Of a DNA stretch of 64,000 nt, positions 44,508 to 52,039 are shown in pieces. Made by a program: the position numbers and the translations under genes. The notes under the pieces were generated by a model, which was not told where the DNA came from, made no database searches, and was given only the letters and a program-made list of their open reading frames with translations. The first letter of the stretch is position 1, and the number at the start of each line of letters is the position of its first letter. Source of the DNA: Streptomyces sp. Q6 (GTDB lineage: Bacteria > Actinomycetota > Actinomycetes > Streptomycetales > Streptomycetaceae); NCBI RefSeq assembly GCF_036967205.1, contig NZ_CP146022.1, positions 6,882,001-6,946,000 on the forward strand, read 5' to 3'.

Positions 44508-45263
44508 CTACCGTGGCCCGTCGGAGCGCCACGTCCACACGAGCCGGCTGTGTGTCTTGTCCAGCAGGTGCCCCGCGGGCAGCTCGGTGTCAGGCGTTCC
44601 GGCGGGGTGGACTTCCAACGCGGGGTATCCGCGGCCCCGTTCGTGAACGTCCCAACGTACGACGGCTGCGGCGAGCCGATCGGCCAGGGCGGGCCCGGTC
44701 GGACCGAAGCCGTGAACCACGAACTCCGACCGGCGCTGGTCGGGCGTGGGTCCGTCCTGCACGAGGGTGTGGGTGAGGTGGGCGAGAGAGCCGTCGGCTG
44801 TGATCGCGGCGGCGTCCGAGCGCCGGGGCAGCGTGGTGATCCCGCTGTCCTGATCACGGTTACGGGTGAGTCGGCAGAAGCCGGGCAGTGTCGTGGCGAG
44901 GAACAGTTGCAGGGTCTCGAACGACTCGTCGCCGGCCACGGTCACGCCGGTCGCCGCTTCGTGGCGCGGGCCCGCGAGGGCCTCGTCGAGCCCGGCGGTG
45001 TCGGCGTGCACGCCGTCGGGGAAGCGCAGACGCAGTTCGCCGTCGCCGAGATCGACGGCAGGCACCACGCGGGCAGTGGGCCCTCGGTCGCGGACGAACC
45101 CGCAGAACGTGAAGCCGGTCGCACGCAGCACCTGGCCGTGCTTCCGGAAGGCGATGGAACGGGTGTAGCCGTGGACCTCCAGGCGGGCGGGACCCGCGCG
45201 GCTAGGGCATCTCGATGGGGCACCGAACCGGACCAGAACGTCCCGCGGGGCGCCGAGCCTCAT
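44508..45263 (-). pseudogene. Remnant of an FxLD-system-type methyltransferase (C-terminal domain only)
   Basis: The 251-codon frame matches the C-terminal half of protein-isoaspartate-methyltransferase-like enzymes annotated as methyltransferase, FxLD system. It shows RLEVHGYTRSIAFRKHGQVLRATGFTFCGFV, ATGVTVAGDESFETLQLFLATT, then FVVHGFGPTGPALADRLAAAV and the tail LEVHPAGTPDTELPAGHLLDKTHSRLV. The SAM-binding N-terminal domain is absent, and the first 25 codons read like a frameshifted end of it. Such enzymes methylate Asp in lanthipeptide-like precursors; no precursor or synthetase is present. The truncation lies at the left border of a less GC-rich island. Confidence 0.7.
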
Positions 45264-45461
45264 TCATCGATCGCCACGAAGCTCCTCGCCCCAGTCACCA
45301 CCGCGGAGCATGCGATCAGCAGTACCGCCACGAAGGGGCGAGGCTCTCCGTGCCAGCACCGCGGATCGGCCAGCGTGGCCGGCCGGTCGGCCGGCGAACC
45401 GATCGCACGGTGCTGACGGGTGGGCGACTTAACCTTGCGAACGGTGGCAGTCTGACGACAC

Positions 45462-45521
45462 ATCGAAGCTCCGTTGGGTGCAGGCGACTTGAAAAGGTCA
45501 CCTCCGCAACGGAGCTTCGAT
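45462..45521. repeat. Perfect 15-bp inverted repeat with 30-base spacer
   Basis: ATCGAAGCTCCGTTG (45462-45476) and CAACGGAGCTTCGAT (45507-45521) are exact complements. It could be a terminator, an operator or a former mobile-element end; no transposase gene is near. Confidence 0.8.
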
Positions 45522-45665
45522 ACGTGTGGTCGCGCGCCCATCGACCATCGTCACGCTGCTGTGACCTGCGCACTCACAAGATCCCCAGGACTTTGCAATC
45601 GCCCTGGCCTCCGGGATACGCCCCCTCCCTGGCCGGAGCACCCCAAAGCGAACAAAGAGGCCAGG

Positions 45666-45725
45666 GTGCAAAACATCATGACATCACGACTACCTGAAAT
45701 CACTCGGGTCTCCGTGTACGGGTAG
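45666..45725 (+). CDS. Possible 19-residue peptide
   Basis: GTG 45666 is preceded by AAAGAGG at five bases and opens a frame for MQNIMTSRLPEITRVSVYG before TAG; ATG 45678 would give 15 residues. It lies 180 bases upstream of the beta-propeller gene and runs the same way. It may be a leader or precursor peptide, or chance. Confidence 0.25.
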   Translation: MQNIMTSRLPEITRVSVYG

Positions 45726-45904
45726 TTTCAAAGTGCACTCACCTACTGGCAATGAGGTATCAAAGGGCTCGCAAGAGTAAGCAAAGGGCCTTCCTGTGAT
45801 CTGTGCACACGTGGCAAGCTCCCGTCATCAGCACAGCTCTCCAAAGAAACCCAACGGCGGGTTCGCGTCGTAGGTTTTCGCTGCGTGGTGAACGGGAGTC
45901 ATTC

Positions 45905-47626
45905 ATGCCGAGCCCTTGGCGCCGCCATAGCGACGCACCATTGTCTCATCCGCAGGCGGTTATCGAGACGGCACTCCCACTCAGGGGGTTGGGTCGGGTT
46001 CCGCAGGTCATCGAGGGTGACCTGTCACTCTTGACCTACGTGGATGCGACAAAGTCGTACGACTATCGACGTGTTCGCGCGGACGGGACGGTCCTATGGC
46101 ATCAGGCCTACCCCTCTGGCGGGTACGCGTCTGCGGCCTACAATAGTGGCACTAATTCCCTCTGTGGACCGTCCGGTTACTTCGGTTACGTCGAAATTGA
46201 TTGGGAAACCGGCGATCTCATCAGGCGCTATTACCTTGAGCGTCGAGTTCGCGCTACACCCGTACCCGTGGATTCCGGTTTCATGGCTACAGCAGGAAAC
46301 CGGATCTACCGACTCTCTCAGGACAGCGGGGTCCGCCACGGCGAGCAGGAAAGGCACGTGTTCTTCGGTCACGCGGTGACCCACGACGGCCTGTTCATCA
46401 CGGCCGGGGTCGAGCGTGACGGCACTGACACGTTCACGATCGTCGCGGCGTTCGATACGAACACCCTCGAGCAGGTATGGCACACGCGGCTTGCCGAGGC
46501 CGTCATGCCCAGCTGTGACACCAGCGGGCTGGTCCTTCATGGCGGGACCGTCTACATCAACTTGCCGGGCCCCATGTCCGCGGCAGTGGATGCGAGGACG
46601 GGATCGCTGGTGTGGCGGAGCGAGCTCCCGACGGACGCGAGCAGGCCGTCCATCGTGTGCCGAAGTCGCCCCACCATCGAAACCGTGACTGATAGCAGCC
46701 CGAACCTGCTGGTCACCAGCCTGCAGGGCGAAGTGTTCAGCCTCGACGCGCTGTCCGGGGCCCTCAACTGGACGTCAGTCCCGGATGTAAGCGCCGGTAT
46801 CTGGTCCCCGGCCATCGCAATCGGCGACGACATCGTTGTCCACAGCGGTGTGTTCCTCTTTGGTCTCGCACCGCGGACCGGCGAGTCACGTTGGTGCACG
46901 CCGGTCGGCTTCGACGCGTACACGATGCCGGTCGAAGTGGACGGACGGATCGTCCTGTGTGGCGGCGACCCGCCGAACGACGGCTACCTGGCCGTCATCA
47001 ACCCCAGCTGCAAGACGCCGCCGCCCCAGGTGACCACGGCCTATCAGCAGGGCGAATCGCGGGACGTGCTGTCCATCGTGTTCAGCCCCTCCGCTTCATC
47101 CCAGAAGATCGATGTCACCGTCGACCTGCGGATGTTCGGACGCTCCGCCCACGAGAAACTGCACCCCGACCTGACCGGACGCCTGGAATGGCGGGGAGAC
47201 GTCCTGCCGACCAAGCGATTGGGCGAAAGCGTCGTCTACGCCACCGTCCACACGGCCGGGCAGGACACCATCCTGCCGATCTACATCGATGCTGGCGCTC
47301 GTACGCATCCGTCCGAACCCAGCGCCTTGGCGATGGACACGGACGAAATGCCCGGGACACAGGAACGGCGCACCGATTCCGGAGGCCTCGTCGTATCCGC
47401 GGTCGCCCGCCGCCACGGTCACGACCTCGATCCTGACGAGATCGAGAACGCGGCTGCGTGGATGAGGGACGAAGGCATCAGCCCGCACTTCATCTGGCGT
47501 TCGGGAGCCGAGCGCATTCTTATGGCCTCTCAGCTGCCCCTGCCCGAGTCGCAGGGGCGCTCCATAGACACCCAGGAGATAGAGCGCGTTCTGTCCGCCT
47601 GGGAAAAGGACCAGGTCAGCAACTGA
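45905..47626 (+). CDS. PQQ-type beta-propeller repeat protein
   Basis: The 573-residue protein has at least six repeats of the PQQ/WD40-like kind, each with a Trp- or Gly-rich blade: DGTVLWHQAYPSGG, TNTLEQVWHTRLAEA, DARTGSLVWRSELP, DALSGALNWTSVPD, APRTGESRWCTPVG and NDGYLAVINPS. This part spans about residues 20-370. The rest (370-573) is a beta-sandwich-like region (VDLRMFGRSAHEKLHPDLTGRLEW) and a helical tail (DLDPDEIENAAAWMRDEGISPHFIWR). No signal peptide is visible. ATG 45905 has GGGAG seven bases before it. Codon use is visibly less GC-biased than in the flanks. It is followed by a C39-like gene; the function is unknown. Confidence 0.85.
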   Translation: MPSPWRRHSDAPLSHPQAVIETALPLRGLGRVPQVIEGDLSLLTYVDATKSYDYRRVRADGTVLWHQAYPSGGYASAAYNSGTNSLCGPSGYFGYVEIDWETGDLIRRYYLERRVRATPVPVDSGFMATAGNRIYRLSQDSGVRHGEQERHVFFGHAVTHDGLFITAGVERDGTDTFTIVAAFDTNTLEQVWHTRLAEAVMPSCDTSGLVLHGGTVYINLPGPMSAAVDARTGSLVWRSELPTDASRPSIVCRSRPTIETVTDSSPNLLVTSLQGEVFSLDALSGALNWTSVPDVSAGIWSPAIAIGDDIVVHSGVFLFGLAPRTGESRWCTPVGFDAYTMPVEVDGRIVLCGGDPPNDGYLAVINPSCKTPPPQVTTAYQQGESRDVLSIVFSPSASSQKIDVTVDLRMFGRSAHEKLHPDLTGRLEWRGDVLPTKRLGESVVYATVHTAGQDTILPIYIDAGARTHPSEPSALAMDTDEMPGTQERRTDSGGLVVSAVARRHGHDLDPDEIENAAAWMRDEGISPHFIWRSGAERILMASQLPLPESQGRSIDTQEIERVLSAWEKDQVSN

Positions 47627-47663
47627 CTGCTGCTTGGTCACTCAACAAGAGAACGAGGTGTAC

Positions 47664-48425
47664 ATGCTCGTCACTGACGGCTACAACGAAACCTCGGGTG
47701 TGGCTGGTGCCGGTTTGCTGGCCGGCAACTACTACGACCCCTACCCGCCGCGCTACATCGCCAACGCCAAGGAACTTCTGGCTCAGGGCCTGCCGATGAT
47801 CGTGCGTCAGCACCCTGGCGTGCGCTACCCGATGCCCGACCAGGAGCTCTTCGAGCGGGTCGACGCGGAAGGTCACATCGTCGCCCGTGTCGGCTACGAC
47901 CACGCAGCAGGTATGAGCATCCTGGCCGATCCGTGGGCGAAGAAGGAGTGGGGCGGCGACTACGGCGCCCTGTGCCAGGACCGCGAGGAGGACGACTCCG
48001 GTCTGATCAACATGAACTCCTCCTGCGACTACTCGTGCTTCGGCGTGCCGCTGCCGACCAAGCTGACGGTCAGCCAGCAGTCGGAGAGCACTGCGACCGT
48101 CCGGCTCGACGTCACATTCAAGATGCCGCACACCATGACTTCCACGGTGTCCAGCATCGAGAACCTGACGGTGAGCATCGCCCTTCCCAACGGGATGGAA
48201 CTCGTCGGGGAGCAGCGCCAGAGCCTTGGCGTCGTCACGCCGGGCGAGACGCGCACCGTCGAGTGGACCGTCCGTGAGACGGCCGATGTCGATGGAGAGA
48301 TCCGCGTTGCTGCCGTGGGCTTGGCCAACGGTACGCAGCCGTATCACTTCACCGATGTCATTGGTGGCCAGGCGCGCCTGGCCGTCCGCTCGCACCAGCG
48401 CGAGCACAGTGCTGCCGCAGCCTAG
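47664..48425 (+). CDS. C39-fold-like protein lacking the Cys segment, with a C-terminal Ig-like domain
   Basis: The 253-residue protein contains LLAQGLPMIVRQHPG, GHIVARVGYDHAAGMSILADPWAKKEWGG, which is exactly the His and Asp half of a C39-type peptidase (H-x-V-x-x-x-GYD ... DPW). The usual N-terminal 60 residues with the catalytic Cys are missing; the protein instead begins MLVTDGYNETSGVAGAGLL. A Cys pair (SSCDYSC, about residue 122) follows, then an immunoglobulin-like domain (TATVRLDVTFKMPHTMTST ... GETRTVEWTVRETADVDGEIRV). ATG 47664 has GAGGTG in front; GTG 47634 is weaker. It lies 37 bases after the propeller gene and is closed by a terminator. Confidence 0.7.
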   Translation: MLVTDGYNETSGVAGAGLLAGNYYDPYPPRYIANAKELLAQGLPMIVRQHPGVRYPMPDQELFERVDAEGHIVARVGYDHAAGMSILADPWAKKEWGGDYGALCQDREEDDSGLINMNSSCDYSCFGVPLPTKLTVSQQSESTATVRLDVTFKMPHTMTSTVSSIENLTVSIALPNGMELVGEQRQSLGVVTPGETRTVEWTVRETADVDGEIRVAAVGLANGTQPYHFTDVIGGQARLAVRSHQREHSAAAA

Positions 48426-48493
48426 GGCTTCGGCAAGTGCATCCGGACCGACCAGTTTGACGATGTCTTCTGATCGGAACGGCTGGTGAAGCG

Positions 48494-48530
48494 GCCGCAG
48501 CGGAGAACCCGTAACGTTCTCCGCTGCGGC
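48494..48530. terminator. Perfect 15-bp hairpin terminator
   Basis: GCCGCAGCGGAGAAC (48494-48508) pairs fully with GTTCTCCGCTGCGGC (48516-48530) around a 7-base loop, separating the propeller/C39-like pair from the MFS operon. Confidence 0.92.
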
Positions 48531-48551
48531 CCAGCAAAGACAGGGATTCTC

Positions 48552-49829
48552 ATGGGAAAACGCCGCAGTCTGTCGCTGTTCTGGGCAGGATACGCCGCCT
48601 CCCAGATAGGCACCGCGGCATGGCGGCTCGCACTGCCGTGGGTCGCTTTGGTGCAGACCAGCAGCGTGTGGTCTTTGGTGGCCGTATCACTGGCGACGAT
48701 CGTTCCGGAGCTTGTATTTGGTCCCCTAGGCGGAACGCTGGCCGATCGGCTGCCGCGCCTGCCGACCTTGATGACCATGGACGCGGGCCGCATGGTTCTC
48801 TATGGGATCACTTGTCTCCTCGTTATCGGGTCGGGGGACCATTCCTCGGCGATCACCTACGGGCTCACTGCGGTCCAGGCCCTGGATGCCAGTGTCGGGA
48901 TCCTGTACACCTCCACGCGTACGGCAGTGTTGCGCGAGCTCTCCACTCACGCTGATGTGCCGCTCAAGAGCCTTCTGGGCAAGGACCGTGCTGTCCGCAA
49001 CACCGCCGACATCGTCGGAACCGGCGCGGGCGGTGCCATGGTGGCCGCTACCTCAATGTCGGTTGTGCTGGGAGTGAATGCCGCTTCCTTCCTGCTGGCC
49101 CTCATCGGACTCAGTTTGGTCTGGTCACTGTTCCCTCGCGAGGCCCGGTGGGTTCGGCCTGCCACAAAAGCGCGCGATGGGAAGTCCTTCACCTGGGAAG
49201 GAGCACGTATCGCCAAGCACCAGCCGCTTGTCCGTGACGCACTCAGCAGGCAATTGGTCCTCAACCTTCCCATGCCTGTCATCACCCTCGGCTTTCCGCT
49301 CATTCTCGAGGCCAGAGGCGCCTCAGCCACGATGCTCGGACTCACCTGGGCCGCCTTTTCCCTAGGGTCCCTGGGCATGTCGCTCTACACCGGGCGGCGA
49401 AAGGATGAGTCGATGGGAAATCGCCCCCGCCGGGGCTGGCTGATCACCGCCGGGGCCACCTTCCTCTTGGCCGCCGCCCTAACGCTTCCGACACCCTGCA
49501 TGCCTGTCCTCCTTGTCGTCCTGGGTGTCCTGTTCACGCGCACGCTGCTGGATGCCAACCTTCAATGGCAGACCCGGCTCGATTCGCAAGTCACCGGACG
49601 AGTCGCCGCTTTGGCCTCCGTGCTCGCCAGAGTCGCGGCCGTCTTGTCAACGGTGGCCGTCGCAGCCGTCGCCTCCTGGGGGCACAAGAGCGCAGGACTT
49701 CCCTCAACAGCACTCGCCATAACGGTCATCGCGCTGGGCTTCCTCATGGCCGCGCCCTGCGGCGACACGGCATCGGCAGGGGCAGAACCCGCTCCGACAC
49801 CACCGGCACGAACTGTCGGCACCCGCTGA
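48552..49829 (+). CDS. Major facilitator superfamily exporter
   Basis: The 425-residue protein has about twelve membrane helices and the MFS loop motif in FGPLGGTLADRLPRLPTLMTMDAGRM (between helices 2 and 3). Its class resembles enterobactin- or macrolide-exporter MFS proteins (MFS_3: DALSRQLVLNLPMPVITLGFPLI, WAAFSLGSLGMSLYTGRR). ATG 48552 (MGKRRSLSLFWAGYAASQIG) follows CAGGGA. A TIM-barrel and a methyltransferase gene follow at 24 and -4 bases, so all three form an operon; the exporter may remove their product. Confidence 0.9.
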   Translation: MGKRRSLSLFWAGYAASQIGTAAWRLALPWVALVQTSSVWSLVAVSLATIVPELVFGPLGGTLADRLPRLPTLMTMDAGRMVLYGITCLLVIGSGDHSSAITYGLTAVQALDASVGILYTSTRTAVLRELSTHADVPLKSLLGKDRAVRNTADIVGTGAGGAMVAATSMSVVLGVNAASFLLALIGLSLVWSLFPREARWVRPATKARDGKSFTWEGARIAKHQPLVRDALSRQLVLNLPMPVITLGFPLILEARGASATMLGLTWAAFSLGSLGMSLYTGRRKDESMGNRPRRGWLITAGATFLLAAALTLPTPCMPVLLVVLGVLFTRTLLDANLQWQTRLDSQVTGRVAALASVLARVAAVLSTVAVAAVASWGHKSAGLPSTALAITVIALGFLMAAPCGDTASAGAEPAPTPPARTVGTR

Positions 49830-49853
49830 ATACCTTGCGAAAGGAGTGCCTGG

Positions 49854-50561
49854 ATGCACCTCTACAGTCTCACGTCGTCCAAAGTGATCGACGAAAAGAT
49901 CCACGTACTTCGAGAACTGGACCTCGCGCCCGCCGTCGTCTTCCACTCTGGCGACAGCGTCGACGACATCACAACAACTCTTAAATACGCGAAGGAGTTT
50001 GACCCACCTACGATCGCCCACCTCCCCTTCCGTGACATCCAACTCGACGAAGATGTCCCGGACCGGCGTGCAAGTGTGGACAAGCTCGTAGGGGCAGGAC
50101 TGCAAGCAGCCCGAGCTGGCGCGTCCCGACTGCTGCTGCACTCCTTCCTCCCCTATCAGGCCACCCGGGCCCCGTCCCAGGTCCTCGATGCCATGGCAGA
50201 AGTGGCACATCGGCTCCACCCCCACGCTGAGATCATCGTCGAGAACACCTTCGAGACGCGTCCTGGCCCGTTCGCCGCGCTACTCGAACACATCGATGCT
50301 CAGGCAGCCCTGGACATCCCCAGACTCGTCTGGCGCGGTTCGACCCCCTCACAGTGGTGGGACGCGGTCGGCCACCGCGTCGTCGCCCTTCATGCGTACG
50401 GCAGCCAAGGAGAGGACCATCACGGTCCTCTCACAGCAGCGGACACGGCCTGGTTGCGCCAAGCCTCCGACTACACCAGCGGGGTAGACGTCCTCCTCGA
50501 CGTACCGCGAGACGAGCTTGCGCCAAGCAAGTCGGCTGTCCTGGACGTTCTGAAGCAGTGA
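49854..50561 (+). CDS. Xylose-isomerase-like TIM-barrel protein
   Basis: The 235-residue protein looks like the AP endonuclease family 2 / sugar-phosphate isomerase TIM barrel. Metal-site-type residues appear at strand ends: AHLPFRD, LLLHSFLP (His), IIVENTFETRP (Glu), ALDIPRLVW (Asp) and VVALHAYGSQGEDHHGPL (His, His). It could be an isomerase, epimerase or a metal-dependent oxidase of this fold. ATG 49854 has AAAGGAG. The start of the methyltransferase gene overlaps its stop by three bases, so the two enzymes very likely act on the same pathway. Confidence 0.8.
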   Translation: MHLYSLTSSKVIDEKIHVLRELDLAPAVVFHSGDSVDDITTTLKYAKEFDPPTIAHLPFRDIQLDEDVPDRRASVDKLVGAGLQAARAGASRLLLHSFLPYQATRAPSQVLDAMAEVAHRLHPHAEIIVENTFETRPGPFAALLEHIDAQAALDIPRLVWRGSTPSQWWDAVGHRVVALHAYGSQGEDHHGPLTAADTAWLRQASDYTSGVDVLLDVPRDELAPSKSAVLDVLKQ

Positions 50562-51379
50562 CTACGGACAACGACCGGCGAGTCGAGTCCAACCGCACGC
50601 TGTGGAACGAGTGGGCTGCCCGCCACGGTGACAAAGCCATGGCCGCGACGGTGAAGCGGCTCCAGCCCGTCGGATCCACCACGCTCCGCGACTTCGAGGT
50701 CGAAGACATCGGAGACGTAGCCCAAGCCCGCTTGCTGCATCTGCAGTGCATGTTCGGTGCAGACACCATCAGTTGGAGCCGCCAAGGGGCACGCGCAACC
50801 GGTCTCGACTTCTCTGAGGAAGCCATCCACGTAGCCCGTCGCATAGCCGAGCGACTGGATGATCCCACGCAGTTTCACTGCGCAGAGATCGAGGAATTCG
50901 AAGCATCGCACGCAGGGAGCTTTGACGTCGTATATGCCTCGCGGGGTGTTGTGCGCTGGTTGCCCGACCTGAACCAATGGTTCAGCCACGTAGCTCGCTT
51001 GCTGAAACCCGGCGGCCTCTTCCATCTGAACGACACCCACCCAATCCTCAAGACGCTACGTGAAGACGCACTTGAGCCCACACCCACGTACGCCTACTTC
51101 TCGACAAGCAGCCCAAGTCGCATCCCGGTGCCGCGGGCCGGCTCGAACGGGCAGGCCGCGAAGTATCTTTGGACACATGATCTAGGTGCCATTGTCACTG
51201 CTGCGGCAGGTGCTGGGCTGACCGTATCCCGGCTATGCGAATACCCCTGGACCGAACGCGAACTTCCTTTCCTGCAAAGGGGTGTGCCAGCCTATCGCTG
51301 GAGACTAAAAAATGGCGAACTCCCTCTACATTTCTCCTTTAAGGCCGTGAGGCCGAGATATGAAACCGCTTCGGCTTAA
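50558..51379 (+). CDS. Class I SAM-dependent methyltransferase
   Basis: The 273-residue enzyme has motif I as LLHLQCMFGADTISWSRQGARATGLDFSEEAIHVAR (SAM-binding loop and acidic end of strand 2), FHCAEIEEFE (motif II region), SFDVVYASRGVVRWLPDLNQWFSHVARLLKPGGLFHLND (motif III) and HFSFKAVRP at the end. Small molecules or peptides are possible substrates. GTG 50558 overlaps the TIM-barrel stop (GTGA). Codons are relatively AT-rich near the 3' end (CTAAAAAATGGCGAACTC). It is the last gene of the island before decayed NUDIX genes. Confidence 0.9.
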   Translation: MTTDNDRRVESNRTLWNEWAARHGDKAMAATVKRLQPVGSTTLRDFEVEDIGDVAQARLLHLQCMFGADTISWSRQGARATGLDFSEEAIHVARRIAERLDDPTQFHCAEIEEFEASHAGSFDVVYASRGVVRWLPDLNQWFSHVARLLKPGGLFHLNDTHPILKTLREDALEPTPTYAYFSTSSPSRIPVPRAGSNGQAAKYLWTHDLGAIVTAAAGAGLTVSRLCEYPWTERELPFLQRGVPAYRWRLKNGELPLHFSFKAVRPRYETASA

Positions 51380-51409
51380 TGCGCTCCCGGAATTCTTCAT
51401 TGCCGCTGG

Positions 51410-52019
51410 TCAACGGCTTGAGTGTGAGGAGTGACAGTGCGTGGCGGTGAAGAACATCTGGATGCGGGGGATCAGGCTGTCCGGGGCGAGGTGGTCCAGG
51501 GTGTGGACCAGTCGGAGGTCCGTGGGGGCTACGGTGAGGCCGGTCTCCTCGGCGTACTCGCGGACCAGGCACGCGAGCGTGGACTCGCCGGGCTCGCGGT
51601 GACCGGTCGGCAGATGCCCGTACGAGGACGAGGTGCGCGCCGACGATGCTGCGGTCCTGGTGCGCGGCCGGTGCCGGTTCGGTGATCTGGAGGACGGCGG
51701 GCAGACCGGTCGTGTCGAGGCGGGGGCGCGGATCACGGCGGTGCTCGTCGAGGATCGCCAGGGTGCTGGGGCACATCGTCATCTCGGCGGTCTCCTCGAC
51801 GGACGTCCAGCGCAGTTGGACGCCTTCGCGGAGTGCGATCTCGTCGGCGCTCTCCCCGGGTTCGAGGCGGCCGCCGAGCAGGCACCAGTGGCCGGCCCGC
51901 CAGATCGGTCTGTTGGCCGCGCGCAGGTGCAGGAGGTACTCGCCGGCGCCGTTGACGAGGAGGGCGGCGGTGCCGTCCGTGGGGCGTACGGGCGCGGGGG
52001 CGGTGTCGGAAAGGGGCAC
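51410..52019 (-). pseudogene. Two NUDIX hydrolase genes collapsed into one decayed frame
   Basis: From GTG 52019 (AAGGAG in front) the frame encodes the start of a NUDIX protein (TDGTAALLVNGAGEYLLHLRAANRPIWRAGHWCLLGGRLEPGESADEIALRE). It then jumps straight to the C-terminal family part (GVQLRWTSVEETAEMTMCPSTLAILDEHR), missing about 50 residues including the EExG. A second NUDIX start follows (RSIVGAHLVLVR), then a frame change near 51625, and an intact NUDIX box in the other frame (GHREPGESTLACLVREYAEETGL) ending early at 51410. Both genes thus carry internal deletions at the right border of the island. Confidence 0.7.
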
Positions 52020-52039
52020 GGTGCTCCTTCGTGGTCCGG

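Larger units (their letters stand above)
45264..45904. other. Intergenic left border of the low-GC island
   Basis: No full-size gene is seen in these 641 bases. They hold a perfect 15-bp inverted repeat (45462-45521), a tiny frame with a good ribosome site (45666-45725) and a TGTGCACA palindrome in CTGTGATCTGTGCACACGTG near 45805, a possible control site for the beta-propeller gene. Base composition falls noticeably from about 45.4 kb. Confidence 0.5.

Noticed and set aside
45260-45541. A 93-codon minus-strand frame that might have supplied the missing half of the methyltransferase remnant
   Set aside because: It shows no SAM-binding motif and no family resemblance, and its end merely overlaps the remnant's start.
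45264-52019. Integrative element or prophage
   Set aside because: No integrase, excisionase, transposase, phage gene, tRNA attachment site or flanking direct repeat was found, so only a general gain event can be claimed.
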